The translations under genes were made by a program, and so were the position numbers. Shown here in pieces: positions 1 to 7,920 of a stretch of 64,000 nucleotides of DNA (the stretch's first letter is position 1; every line of letters begins with the position of its first letter). This stretch comes from Halogeometricum sp. S3BR5-2. GTDB taxonomy: Archaea; Halobacteriota; Halobacteria; Halobacteriales; Haloferacaceae. The stretch is taken from NCBI RefSeq assembly GCF_031624635.1, contig NZ_JAMQOQ010000001.1, positions 1,168,947 to 1,232,946 of the forward strand, in the 5' to 3' direction. The notes below the pieces were generated by a model that was given only the letters and a program-made list of their open reading frames with translations, had not been told where the DNA came from and did no database searches.

Positions 1-881
1 CCGCCGGACCCGCCCGGCAGCGGCGACCACCCGACGAGGCCCGAGGCCGGCGCGACGAACAGGGCGGCGGAGACGGGGACGGAAACGCCGAGCGCAACCC
101 CCGCACCCGCGAGCGAGGCCGCGAACGACATCCACCCGAGCGCGGCGAAGCACGCGACCGACGCGACGCGCCGCCGGTCGGCCGCCACCGCGTCCAGCGT
201 GCGGAAGTAGCTCTCGACGCGACGCTCGACCGCGTGAGGGTGGAGGTGGCGTTCGAGCGTCGTCGCGCCCACCCGCGCGGCGAGTCGGTGACCGACGGCG
301 ACGACGGCGACGACGACGCGTTCGAGCAGGTCGCGCCGCCGCGCCACGAGGTAGACGACGGCGCCGACGACGACGAGGGCGCCCGCGAGACCGGCGACGA
401 ACGTCGCCACGTCGCCCGTCGCGGACTCGAAGAGCAACGACAGCCCCACCGCCGACACCGTCACCGCCGACAGGAGGTTCAGGAGGTCGGTGACCGTGAC
501 GGCCGCCAGCGCCTCCTCGTACTGGAGGTCGAACGGCCTGGAGACGGCGTAGCCGATGATGGCCGACCCGCTCAGCCGACCCATCGGCAGCACCTGCCGG
601 GCGAAGTCCCCCGAGAGGTACGCCAGTCGGTAGCGGAGGCCGCCGACGGGGTGCGTCCGTCGGAGGGCGCGCCGGAGCGACTCGCCCCACAGCGAGATGG
701 CGAGAACGCCGGCGAGAGCGGCGGCGGCGGCCACGCCGGGGTCCGCTCGCGCGAGAGCCCGGAGAACGGCTCGGCCGCCCGTCAGGGAGACGAAGACGGC
801 GAGGACGACGAGGGCGAGAGCGAGACCGACGACGGCGCGGACGGCCGGGCGGGCGCGGGGGCGGGTGCGCGGGAAGTCCAC
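1..881 (-). CDS. Lysylphosphatidylglycerol synthase-like (UPF0104/AglD-type) integral membrane protein, C-terminus off the left edge
   Basis: About 293 residues read on the minus strand from a GTG at 881, which is preceded by GAGGAG. The protein has successive hydrophobic segments of the UPF0104 flippase/synthase transmembrane family, including a loop with SGDFARQVLPMGRLSG and a following VSRPFDLQYEEALAAV stretch typical of that family in haloarchaea. The family includes the membrane domain of bacterial lysyl-PG synthases and archaeal AglD-type proteins that act in lipid or dolichol-linked sugar metabolism, so the substrate is open. It is divergent from guaAA with about 155 bp between them. 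The reading frame stays open to base 1, so the gene continues outside the window. Confidence 0.7.
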   Translation of the reverse strand, partial: MDFPRTRPRARPAVRAVVGLALALVVLAVFVSLTGGRAVLRALARADPGVAAAAALAGVLAISLWGESLRRALRRTHPVGGLRYRLAYLSGDFARQVLPMGRLSGSAIIGYAVSRPFDLQYEEALAAVTVTDLLNLLSAVTVSAVGLSLLFESATGDVATFVAGLAGALVVVGAVVYLVARRRDLLERVVVAVVAVGHRLAARVGATTLERHLHPHAVERRVESYFRTLDAVAADRRRVASVACFAALGWMSFAASLAGAGVALGVSVPVSAALFVAPASGLVGWSPLPGGSG

Positions 882-1036
882 GTCTCCTCGGAAGGGACCG
901 ACCGACTTGAGTTCCCGTGCCGTCGCCGGGTTCGGCGCTCGCGGCTGTCCTCGTGACTCCCCACCGACGCCCGCGCGGGACCGCCGCCTCGTTCCGGACG
1001 CTTTTTGCCCGCCTACCGAATACCTCCCTCCAACTG

Positions 1037-1588
1037 ATGACTCGCATCGTCGTCATCGACAACCACGGTCAGTTCACCCACCTCGAACACCGGGCGCTCC
1101 GCGACCTGGGGGTCGACACCGACCTCGTGGACAACGACACCCCGGCCGAGGAGTTGGACGCCGACGGCATCGTGCTCTCGGGCGGCCCGGACATGGACCG
1201 CATCGGCAACTGCCCAGACTACCTCGACCTCGACGTGCCGGTGCTCGGCATCTGTCTGGGGATGCAGATTCTCGCCGCCGAACTCGACGGCCGCGTCGGC
1301 GGCGGCGACTACGGCGGCTACGCCGACGTGACCGTCGACATCTTGGACGAGGACGACCCGCTCGTCGGGTCGCTCGCCCCCGAGACGCGCGTCTGGGCGA
1401 GTCACGCCGACGAAGTCAAGGAGGTGCCGACGGGGTTCACCCACACCGCCAGCTCCGACGTCTGCGACATCGAGGCGATGAGCGACGCCGACCGCGACCT
1501 CTACGGCGTCCAGTGGCATCCGGAGGTCGCACACACCGAAGAGGGCGAGGCCGTCTTCGAGAACTTCCTCACCGTCTGCGAGTCCTGA
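1037..1588 (+). CDS. guaAA: GMP synthase glutamine amidotransferase subunit (subunit A)
   Basis: 183 residues, the usual size for the free-standing archaeal GuaA amidotransferase subunit. It releases ammonia from glutamine for XMP amination by the separate ATP-pyrophosphatase subunit, which is not in this window. Class I GATase features are visible: the nucleophile elbow GICLGMQ with Cys73, the oxyanion-type SGGP at about 48-51, and the His161/Glu163 pair in QWHPE. I chose the ATG at 1037 because MTRIVVIDNHGQF is the conserved family N-terminus; the frame stays open upstream to 917 but that part has no family resemblance. The next gene starts 36 bp downstream on the same strand. Confidence 0.93.
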   Translation: MTRIVVIDNHGQFTHLEHRALRDLGVDTDLVDNDTPAEELDADGIVLSGGPDMDRIGNCPDYLDLDVPVLGICLGMQILAAELDGRVGGGDYGGYADVTVDILDEDDPLVGSLAPETRVWASHADEVKEVPTGFTHTASSDVCDIEAMSDADRDLYGVQWHPEVAHTEEGEAVFENFLTVCES

Positions 1589-1624
1589 CACCGGCGCTCA
1601 CGAGCGTCTCCGGATTCTCTCTCC

Positions 1625-3562
1625 ATGACTGCCACTCAAAGCGACTTGGCGGGGCTGTCGCGGTACATCTTCCGCGCGCCCAGTTGGTACACCAGCCTCG
1701 CGTTCGCCCTCCTCATCGCCGCCATGGCCGGCGTCGCCGCGTTCGACTCCGGCGAGTCGATGCGGACGTGGCGCGGCCTGCTCTTCCTCGGCAAGGACGC
1801 CTGGCAGGGCATCTTCTTCATCGGCATCCCCACCGTCATTGCGGCGTTCGGCACCTCCGGCGTCGACCGCTTCGTCGGCGGCACGCTCACTCCGAACCGG
1901 TCGTCGCTGCTCGCGTTGGTCTGTGAGATACTCATCGTCACCATCGTCACGGCGGCGGCCATCGTCTCGGTGTTCACGGGCCTCGGCCAGCGGTTCGTCT
2001 TCGACGCCCTCGTCGTCGCCCTCGCCTCCACGTTCGCCTTCCGCCTCCTCGTCGTCATGGCCGTCTCCCGGTCGTCGCTGCTCGTCGCGGCGGTGCCGGC
2101 GAGTCTCCAGACTGCGGCGGCGGCGGTGCTCCTGTTCATCTACAGCGGTACGCTCACCTTCCTCTCGGTGGGCGGACCCATCTTCGACGCATACCTGTTA
2201 CCGTACCTCTCGCGGGCCGACCACGCGCCGGCGGCGCTGTCGTACATCGGGCCGAACCACTTCCTCCTCCTCGGCCTCACCTGCGCCGTCTACGCCTTCG
2301 GCGTCTACGTCTTCGTCGCCGTCGTCGACCGGCCGTGGCGCCGGAGCCTCGGCGTCTCGATGCTGGATTTCCTCCGCGGGTTCATCGGCCACATCGCCGA
2401 GGGCTCCCGCGAACTGGAGGAGTTCTTCGAGCAACTCGGCGAAGAGGCCATCGTCCCCGTCACCGTGCTCTCGTTCCGGACGGGCTACGGGGAGAAGGCG
2501 CGGTTCATCCTGCCGATGATCCACCCCGGCCCGATGGGCGAAATCGGCGGCGGCAACTTCCCCGAACGCGTCGCCGCCCGCTCCGAGGGGCTGGCGTTCC
2601 CGCCGCACGCCACCGCGGGCCACGACTTCAATCTCGTCACCGAACGCGAAGTGGACACCATCCTCGAAGCCGCCGACGCCGCCCACGACCGAATCGAGTA
2701 CGGGTCGGAGGCGACGCGGAGCGCGACCGTCAGTTCCGGCGAGGCGAAGATGCTCGGGCAGGCGTTCGGCGACGACGCCGTGCTCGTCTCCACGTACGCG
2801 CCCGCGTTCGCCGACGACGTGGAGTACGCCGTCGGCCTCTCGGCGGCGGCGGAGGCGCGGACGACCGGACTGGACGACGTGCTCCTCGTGGACGCCCACA
2901 ACAGCAACGACGGCCTCAGCGGCCCCGACTTGGGTCACGTCACGCCGGGGTCGAAGCGCTCGTTCGACATGATAACCGCCGCCGGCCGCGCGGGCGAAGC
3001 GCTGTCGGAGGCGCCGCGCGGCGCCCTCTCGATGGGCGTCGCGTGGGAGGAGACGCCGTGGACGCCCGCGGAGGGAATCGGCCCCCTCGGCATCCGCGTC
3101 GCCGTCACCGAGGTGGACGGGCAGGCGACGGCGTACGTGCTGGTCGACGGCAACAACATGGAGCCGGGTCTGCGAGACGCCATCGTCTCGGACCTCACCG
3201 AAGCGGGTGGCGAGAGTGAGAAGGGAGACGGGGGCGACTCGCTGGTCGACGTGGCGGAGGCGATGACGACGGACACCCACATCGTCAACACGGTGAAGGC
3301 GGACAATCAGGTCGGCGCGGGCCTCGACCAGACGGAACTCCGGGAGCGAATCGTCGCGCTCACCCGCGAGGCGCTCTCGGACGTCGAACCCGTCGAGGCG
3401 GGGATGGCCGTCGAACGCGTCGAGGTGACCGTCTTCGGCAACGACCGGACGGAGACGCTCGCCAGTCACGCCAACGCCGTCGTCGCCATGGGCGGCGCGT
3501 TCGCCGCCTCGATGATTCTCGCGGCGATGGCCGTCAGCGTGCTCATCTTCCTGTTCGCGTAG
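1625..3562 (+). CDS. DUF2070 family membrane protein
   Basis: 645 residues. The N-terminal ~240 residues hold six or seven hydrophobic segments; a soluble domain follows (about 255-610), and the protein ends with one more membrane helix (VAMGGAFAASMILAAMAV...). This architecture and length match the archaeal DUF2070 family, whose function is unknown. The soluble part has conserved-looking motifs such as MIHPGPMGEIGGGNFPERV and LVDAHNSNDG, with His and Asp residues that could form a metal or hydrolase site; that is inference. It sits 36 bp after guaAA, so co-transcription is possible. Confidence 0.82.
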   Translation: MTATQSDLAGLSRYIFRAPSWYTSLAFALLIAAMAGVAAFDSGESMRTWRGLLFLGKDAWQGIFFIGIPTVIAAFGTSGVDRFVGGTLTPNRSSLLALVCEILIVTIVTAAAIVSVFTGLGQRFVFDALVVALASTFAFRLLVVMAVSRSSLLVAAVPASLQTAAAAVLLFIYSGTLTFLSVGGPIFDAYLLPYLSRADHAPAALSYIGPNHFLLLGLTCAVYAFGVYVFVAVVDRPWRRSLGVSMLDFLRGFIGHIAEGSRELEEFFEQLGEEAIVPVTVLSFRTGYGEKARFILPMIHPGPMGEIGGGNFPERVAARSEGLAFPPHATAGHDFNLVTEREVDTILEAADAAHDRIEYGSEATRSATVSSGEAKMLGQAFGDDAVLVSTYAPAFADDVEYAVGLSAAAEARTTGLDDVLLVDAHNSNDGLSGPDLGHVTPGSKRSFDMITAAGRAGEALSEAPRGALSMGVAWEETPWTPAEGIGPLGIRVAVTEVDGQATAYVLVDGNNMEPGLRDAIVSDLTEAGGESEKGDGGDSLVDVAEAMTTDTHIVNTVKADNQVGAGLDQTELRERIVALTREALSDVEPVEAGMAVERVEVTVFGNDRTETLASHANAVVAMGGAFAASMILAAMAVSVLIFLFA

Positions 3563-3627
3563 AACGAGTCGGCGCCGTCGGGACCATCTGCGGGTGAGAG
3601 CGACACGCGGACCGGAGAGGATGTTTC

Positions 3628-3882
3628 TCAGTTCCGGTTCGCTAGGAATGCGGGAACGATGACTAACAGCGCTAGCAACAGACCAGCCCCGGTGATAGCG
3701 AGGACTGCCTCTGTTGACCCCGTTGCTGCTACGTGATTGTACGATGTGACGACCGCTGCCGCTGTGAACACCCCAACAAGGGCGAGTCGGAAAACGTCCG
3801 AACGCCAGTTCGCTAGGAGGGCCGCCATGGTCCAGAGAATACAGCTCGTAACAAACACGTTCGGACTACGTATCTGAAACAC
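3628..3882 (-). CDS. Small hydrophobic protein, about 84 residues, three predicted membrane helices
   Basis: No family recognised. The translation has three hydrophobic stretches (near residues 8-24, 30-47 and 59-79) and ends in FLANRN. The furthest start is a GTG at 3882; an internal ATG at 3827 would give a 65-residue protein with two helices. The local base composition is visibly lower in GC than the flanks. Convergent with the DUF2070 gene. Confidence 0.4.
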   Translation of the reverse strand: MFQIRSPNVFVTSCILWTMAALLANWRSDVFRLALVGVFTAAAVVTSYNHVAATGSTEAVLAITGAGLLLALLVIVPAFLANRN

Positions 3883-4070
3883 GGATGCTGCCTCTCCGGC
3901 ACGACCACAGCGACTACACCGAACGCGGTCAATAGCGACGTGCCGAATGGAGAGGACGTATCCGACGCGACGAATTCATCGGTCTCGGACACGCAGCCCC
4001 GAACTACTCGTCAGGTAGTTCGCGCTGGTTGACCACTAAACTAAACAGTTCAGCTGAGAGCTTTCGAGTG

Positions 4071-4688
4071 ATGAACTCCGAGGACCGAGAACAAGTCTAT
4101 GGAAGAGAAGAGTATTACTGGGGAACAGAGCCGAACCAGATGGCCGAACGAACGGTAGCGATAGCGTCTAGCGTAGCGAACGAGCCCACGGCTATCGACA
4201 TCGGGGCCGGCGAAGGAAGGGACTCCGTTCTCTTTGCCGAGCACGGATGGAAAGTGTACGCCGTCGATACGTCTCAGAACGGGTTGGAGAAAGCAGAACG
4301 ACTCGCCGAGCGTCGAGCCGTCGATATCGAAACGATTCGGGGAGATGCGAACGAACTGACGCTCCCGACGAGCGTCGACGTTGTCTACTCGGCGGGGGCA
4401 GTCCAGTATATTCGTCCCGAGAACCGGGCCCGACAGTTCGACCACTTCAAGTCTCAGACGAACGCCAGCGGGGTCCACGCTATCTTCGCGTTCGTCGACC
4501 ACCCCGAAATCCCGACGCCGCCGGACTGGACGGAAAACGAGTACTTCTACGAACCGGGCGAACTGGCGGACCACTACGAGGACTGGGAGACGATTCGGCA
4601 CGATGAAATCGTGTTCGATGATAGCTCTGGGAGCGAACCGCACCAGCACGCGGCGGAAATTCTGTTTGCGCAGAACACGACAAGATGA
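4071..4688 (+). CDS. Class I SAM-dependent methyltransferase (TehB/UbiE-like)
   Basis: 205 residues from ATG 4071; an in-frame TTG at 4029 is possible but weaker. SAM-binding motif I is AIDIGAGEGRDSV at about 41-53, followed by the acidic end of strand 2 (VYAVDTS) and a motif II-like region (DVVYSAGAVQYI). The N-terminus EEYYWGTEPNQM resembles the TehB/thiopurine-methyltransferase-like group. The substrate cannot be predicted. It lies in a lower-GC patch (about 3.6-4.7 kb), which suggests acquisition, and has no operon partner. Confidence 0.8.
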   Translation: MNSEDREQVYGREEYYWGTEPNQMAERTVAIASSVANEPTAIDIGAGEGRDSVLFAEHGWKVYAVDTSQNGLEKAERLAERRAVDIETIRGDANELTLPTSVDVVYSAGAVQYIRPENRARQFDHFKSQTNASGVHAIFAFVDHPEIPTPPDWTENEYFYEPGELADHYEDWETIRHDEIVFDDSSGSEPHQHAAEILFAQNTTR

Positions 4689-4952
4689 ACCCCAGTTAGT
4701 AAAAGCGGTCATCCTCACGCTCTACGTCTATCGCTCAGGTGACCGCCGGCGGGCGACTGGCTCGTGACCGATTCGCGCGTGTTCAACACCACCACACGGA
4801 ACGAGCGACTGCGGTTTCCACGGAGTCGGCGAACTCTTTCTCACCGCACCGAAGCCGCCGACTACGAGGTCCGAAGTACCGCCGGTCCCCGCGCGGATTC
4901 CGTCTTCGGACAAAGTTGAAACGCTCCCTCGGCAAACGTGAACTGAGAGACA

Positions 4953-5390
4953 GTGACAGACGAAGACGACCCGTGGAACTTACAGCGATTCGTCGAGGCC
5001 CAAGACCCCGTGATAGACGACGTCAAAGCGGAACTGCGGGCGGGCCGCAAGCGCACCCACTGGATGTGGTACGTCTTTCCGCAGATGGAGGGGCTCGGTC
5101 GGAGTCGAATGTCGCGGCGCTACGCCATCGCCTCGCGCGACGAGGCCGAGGCCTACTTGGCGCATTCGACGCTGGGCCCGCGACTGCGCGAGTGCTCGGC
5201 GCTCGTGAACGACGTCGAGGGACGCTCCGCGAACGAGATATTCGGGTCGCCGGACGACCTGAAGTTCCGGTCGTCGATGACGCTGTTCGACGCCGTCGCG
5301 GACGACCCGGCGCCGTTCAGGACGGCGCTGGAGCGCTACTACGGCGGCGAACCCGACCCGAAGACGCTGGAGTTACTGGGAGATTCCTGA
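4953..5390 (+). CDS. DUF1810 family protein
   Basis: 145 residues from a GTG start. It contains the DUF1810 core: the opening LQRFVEAQDPVIDDVKAEL, the HWMWYVFPQMEGLGRS block, the AIASRDEAEAYLAH segment and the SSMTLFDAVA region with a C-terminal GGEPDPKTLELL. The family is widespread in bacteria, sporadic in archaea and of unknown function; length is normal. Single-gene unit; 264 bp upstream hold no recognisable gene. Confidence 0.88.
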   Translation: MTDEDDPWNLQRFVEAQDPVIDDVKAELRAGRKRTHWMWYVFPQMEGLGRSRMSRRYAIASRDEAEAYLAHSTLGPRLRECSALVNDVEGRSANEIFGSPDDLKFRSSMTLFDAVADDPAPFRTALERYYGGEPDPKTLELLGDS

Positions 5391-5471
5391 ACGCCGAGCG
5401 CTCGGATACGTGTCCCCGTCTCCTAGCTCACCGAGAGCCACTCGCGACTGGCGGACCCCGACACCCGCTGG

Positions 5472-6476
5472 TCAGTACGGCACGCCGCAACGCGGACACA
5501 TCGGCGGCCCGTTCTCGGGGAGTGTGAGCCCGCAGTGCGAACACTCACCGTCGGTCTCGGGGGACAGTATCTCCGTGGCGGCGTCGTCTGTCGTCCGTCG
5601 AATCCCCTCGACAGTGCCGATATCGCCGGCTATCTCGACCGAATCCGACGGGCTGTTCGCGGCTTGGAGAGCGAACCGGGCCCGTTCCGCGGCGAACGAC
5701 TCCTCGTCGTCCGCGAGTTCCGCGTCGGGAAGCGGCGTCCCCTCGGTATCGTCTCGGACCGACACCCCGAGGGCCTCGGCGGCGCGGCCGCGAACGAACG
5801 GACTGTCGTCGTCGAGTCGGGCGCGCAGTTCGGCGCGGGCGTCCACGAGCGCCGCCGGGTACTCACACCCCACCACCGCGGCCGCCGTGCAGAGGTGATA
5901 CCGCACGAGTTCGTTCTCGTCGTCGGCGTGCTCGACGAGGTGTGAGACCTGACGTCTGAGTCGCCGGGGGTCGCCCAGCGCCACGAATTCGAGCGCTTTC
6001 GCCAGTTTCTCTTTCACCTCAGGTTCGTCGAACGACAGTCCGACTCGGAGGTCGGCGAGGACTTCGGGCGAGTTGACCTCCTCCGGGCGTTCGAGGGCGA
6101 CGTAGCCCAGCGCCTCCGCCGACCGAGCCCGAACGTAGTAGAACTCGTCTTCGTCGGCGAGTCGGTCGGCGAGCGCCGGGACGACGGGAACGACCGCGTC
6201 CGGGTCGGCCTCGGCGACGGCGACGAGGAGTTTCGCGGTCGTCAGTCGGATCGGCCGCTCGTCGTCGGTGAGAAACGGCGCGACCGAGGCGCAGAGCGAG
6301 GAGAACGCTGTCGGGTCGTCGTCCGCCAGGTGTCGCAGCGTCTGGAGGGTCAGCTTCCGGGTTTCGGCGTTCTCTTCGCGGAGTGCGTCGAGACCTCTGG
6401 TCGCGGTCTCCCGTGCGTCGTTCCGGATCAGTTCAGGGATGCGTTCGACCAACGCGGATTGATTCGGTTCCTCCAT
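5472..6476 (-). CDS. HEAT-repeat protein with C-terminal zinc ribbon
   Basis: 334 residues from ATG 6476 (MEEPNQSALVERIPEL). Roughly residues 15-280 are helical repeats of the HEAT/armadillo kind (for example TRKLTLQTLRHLADDDPTAF and LVRYHLCTAAAVVGCEYPAA). A short acidic linker leads to a CxxC...CxxC zinc ribbon (CSHCG and CPRCG) at the very C-terminus. Such proteins are usually scaffolds; no partner can be named. The frame is open upstream to 6830 but that part overlaps the iron-regulated promoter and is rejected. Confidence 0.8.
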   Translation of the reverse strand: MEEPNQSALVERIPELIRNDARETATRGLDALREENAETRKLTLQTLRHLADDDPTAFSSLCASVAPFLTDDERPIRLTTAKLLVAVAEADPDAVVPVVPALADRLADEDEFYYVRARSAEALGYVALERPEEVNSPEVLADLRVGLSFDEPEVKEKLAKALEFVALGDPRRLRRQVSHLVEHADDENELVRYHLCTAAAVVGCEYPAALVDARAELRARLDDDSPFVRGRAAEALGVSVRDDTEGTPLPDAELADDEESFAAERARFALQAANSPSDSVEIAGDIGTVEGIRRTTDDAATEILSPETDGECSHCGLTLPENGPPMCPRCGVPY

Positions 6477-6593
6477 GCGGGGCCTCCTCTCGGGAGCAGT
6501 ATGGACGTGCGTGACGAATAAGTAGCGGTGGTCGGTCGCCGGACCGTGACATTTCTTTTTCGGCCCGCCAAAAAATAGAAACGACTTTGTGTA

Positions 6594-6609
6594 TTTAGGT
6601 TGGCCTAAA
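6594..6609. promoter_or_regulatory. Iron-box type palindromic operator upstream of the lipoprotein stub and oxidoreductase
   Basis: TTTAGG-TTGG-CCTAAA, a 6+4+6 inverted repeat, ends 3 bp before the ATG at 6613. It fits the TTAGGYTARCCTAA-like site bound by haloarchaeal DtxR-family metal regulators (SirR/Idr). An AT-rich TATA candidate sits about 25-30 bp upstream (6569-6580), so the site would cover the transcription start and block it when bound. Confidence 0.7.
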
Positions 6610-6612
6610 ATC

Positions 6613-6810
6613 ATGGCACACGATTCATCAGGGGTCGGAACACCGACCGGACGCGAGTACGTGAAGTACGGCGCGGTCGTCGGCACCGGACTGCTGGCCG
6701 GGTGTTCCGCTGACACCGACGCCGATCGGACGACGGGCGCGGGTAAGTCGACCCCCGAGACGACGAGAGGAACCGACGCGGAGACGGCGTCGGACGCGGG
6801 GGAAATCTGA
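6613..6810 (+). pseudogene. Truncated N-terminus of a siderophore-binding lipoprotein (65-residue stub)
   Basis: The first ~31 residues match the intact binding protein at 7921 position by position: GREYVKYG...GLLAGC against RREYVRYG...GLLAGC, each with the lipobox Cys at residue 31. After a Ser/Thr/Asp-rich linker of ~34 residues it ends, with no ligand-binding domain. The first Arg of the twin-arginine pair is Gly here, so Tat export is doubtful. The stop is followed after 1 bp by the ATG of the oxidoreductase. Either a deletion fused the linker to that gene's leader, or the stub survives as a translated leader for the downstream gene. Confidence 0.65.
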
Positions 6811-6811
6811 G

Positions 6812-7747
6812 ATGAGCCCGACGGAGACATCAGAACGACCCGAGTTCGACCGCGACGTGGTCATCGTCGGCGGCGGACCCGCCGGCTGTTCGGCCGGGGT
6901 GTTCACCGCCCGGTACGGCCTCGATACGGTCGTGTTCGACCGGGGACGCTCCTCGATCCAGCGGTGCGCGTTCTTGGAGAACTACCTCGGGTTCCCCGCC
7001 GGCATCGACGTGGAGACGCTGTACGACCTGATGCACGACCACGCCGAGGAGGCGGGTTGCGACGTGGTCGCGGACCTCGTCGAGTCGGTCGAACCGCTCG
7101 ACGACGGCGGCGAACCCCGCGGCTTCGTCGTCCGGACGCAGGAGGGTCGAACGGTGACCGCGCGCCGGGTCGTGGCCGCCGCGCGCTACGACGGCGAGTA
7201 CATGCGCGGACTGAACGACGAGGACGCGATGTTCGAGACGCACGAGCACGACGGCGAGACCCACGAACACTTCGACAAGAGCTACGCCGACGAGGACGGG
7301 ACGACGCCCGTCGAGGGCCTCTACGTCGCCGCGCCGTACGAGACAGGCTATCAGGCGAGCATGGCCGCCGGCCGCGGCGCACGGGTCGGAATCACCGTCG
7401 TCGAGGACGCGCGGCGCGACCGGGGCGTCCCGGAGGCATTGGCGAACCACTACGACTGGATGCGCCGGGAACGGGAGCTCACCGAGGAGTGGGCTGACCG
7501 CGACCGGTGGCGGGAGTACATCCACGACCGGGTGCCCGACGACCACGGACTGGACGAAGAGCAGTTGGTCGAGATGCGCGAGCGGGAGATAGACCGCCGG
7601 TTCGAGACGTACCTCGACGACGACGAGGTGGACCGGCGAACCCGACGAGGACAGAGGCGGCTCCTCGAACACGTCGACGACGACGCCGTCCTCGCGGCGG
7701 CGCGGCGCATCGAGGCCGAGCGGAGTGCATCGGAGGCGGACGACTGA
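6812..7747 (+). CDS. FAD/NAD(P)-dependent oxidoreductase, thioredoxin-reductase-like fold; candidate siderophore reductase
   Basis: 311 residues. The dinucleotide-binding GGGPAG lies at about 20-25, followed by a TrxR-like FAD region (SIQRCAFLENYLGFPAG). No CxxC redox pair is present, so it is not a thioredoxin reductase. A second motif GLYVAAPYETGYQASMAAG matches the C-terminal FAD-binding GD-like segment of the fold. The C-terminal ~110 residues are charged helices. It lies behind an iron-box promoter and next to siderophore-binding lipoproteins, which suggests reductive release of iron from an imported siderophore; that role is inference. It is tightly coupled to the stub upstream (1 bp gap). 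Confidence 0.72.
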   Translation: MSPTETSERPEFDRDVVIVGGGPAGCSAGVFTARYGLDTVVFDRGRSSIQRCAFLENYLGFPAGIDVETLYDLMHDHAEEAGCDVVADLVESVEPLDDGGEPRGFVVRTQEGRTVTARRVVAAARYDGEYMRGLNDEDAMFETHEHDGETHEHFDKSYADEDGTTPVEGLYVAAPYETGYQASMAAGRGARVGITVVEDARRDRGVPEALANHYDWMRRERELTEEWADRDRWREYIHDRVPDDHGLDEEQLVEMREREIDRRFETYLDDDEVDRRTRRGQRRLLEHVDDDAVLAAARRIEAERSASEADD

Positions 7748-7864
7748 CGGTGGCCGACGAATCGGCTTCGAGCCGGAGGCGGTGGCTCGGCGGGTTCGAC
7801 CGGGAACGAACGCGTATCGTCCCCTCGACGGGCTAATCTGACGAACGAGAACCGAATCGTCCGC

Positions 7865-7916
7865 TTTTTGCTGGCCTAAAAATCGAAGCAGTTATGGATA
7901 TTTAGGCTAGCCTAAA
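7865..7916. promoter_or_regulatory. Two iron-box operators before the siderophore-binding protein gene
   Basis: A perfect 16-bp palindrome TTTAGGCTAGCCTAAA (7901-7916) lies 4 bp before the ATG at 7921. A second, degenerate site (TTTTGCTGGCCTAAAA, 7865-7880) lies 36 bp further up with one good half-site. This doubling is not seen at the 6594 site. Known haloarchaeal DtxR-family regulators bind such sequences; the factor itself is not in the window. Confidence 0.75.
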
Positions 7917-7920
7917 ACCG

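Noticed and set aside
4728..4913. 61-residue minus-strand frame upstream of the DUF1810 gene
   Set aside because: No hydrophobic or motif pattern; typical shadow in intergenic GC-rich DNA.
5535..5945. Plus-strand frame inside the HEAT-repeat gene
   Set aside because: No homology, while the minus strand shows regular HEAT repeats and a zinc ribbon.
6477..6830. N-terminal extension of the HEAT-repeat protein to 6830
   Set aside because: It would cover the iron-box promoter and the divergent lipoprotein stub; the ATG at 6476 begins family-like sequence.
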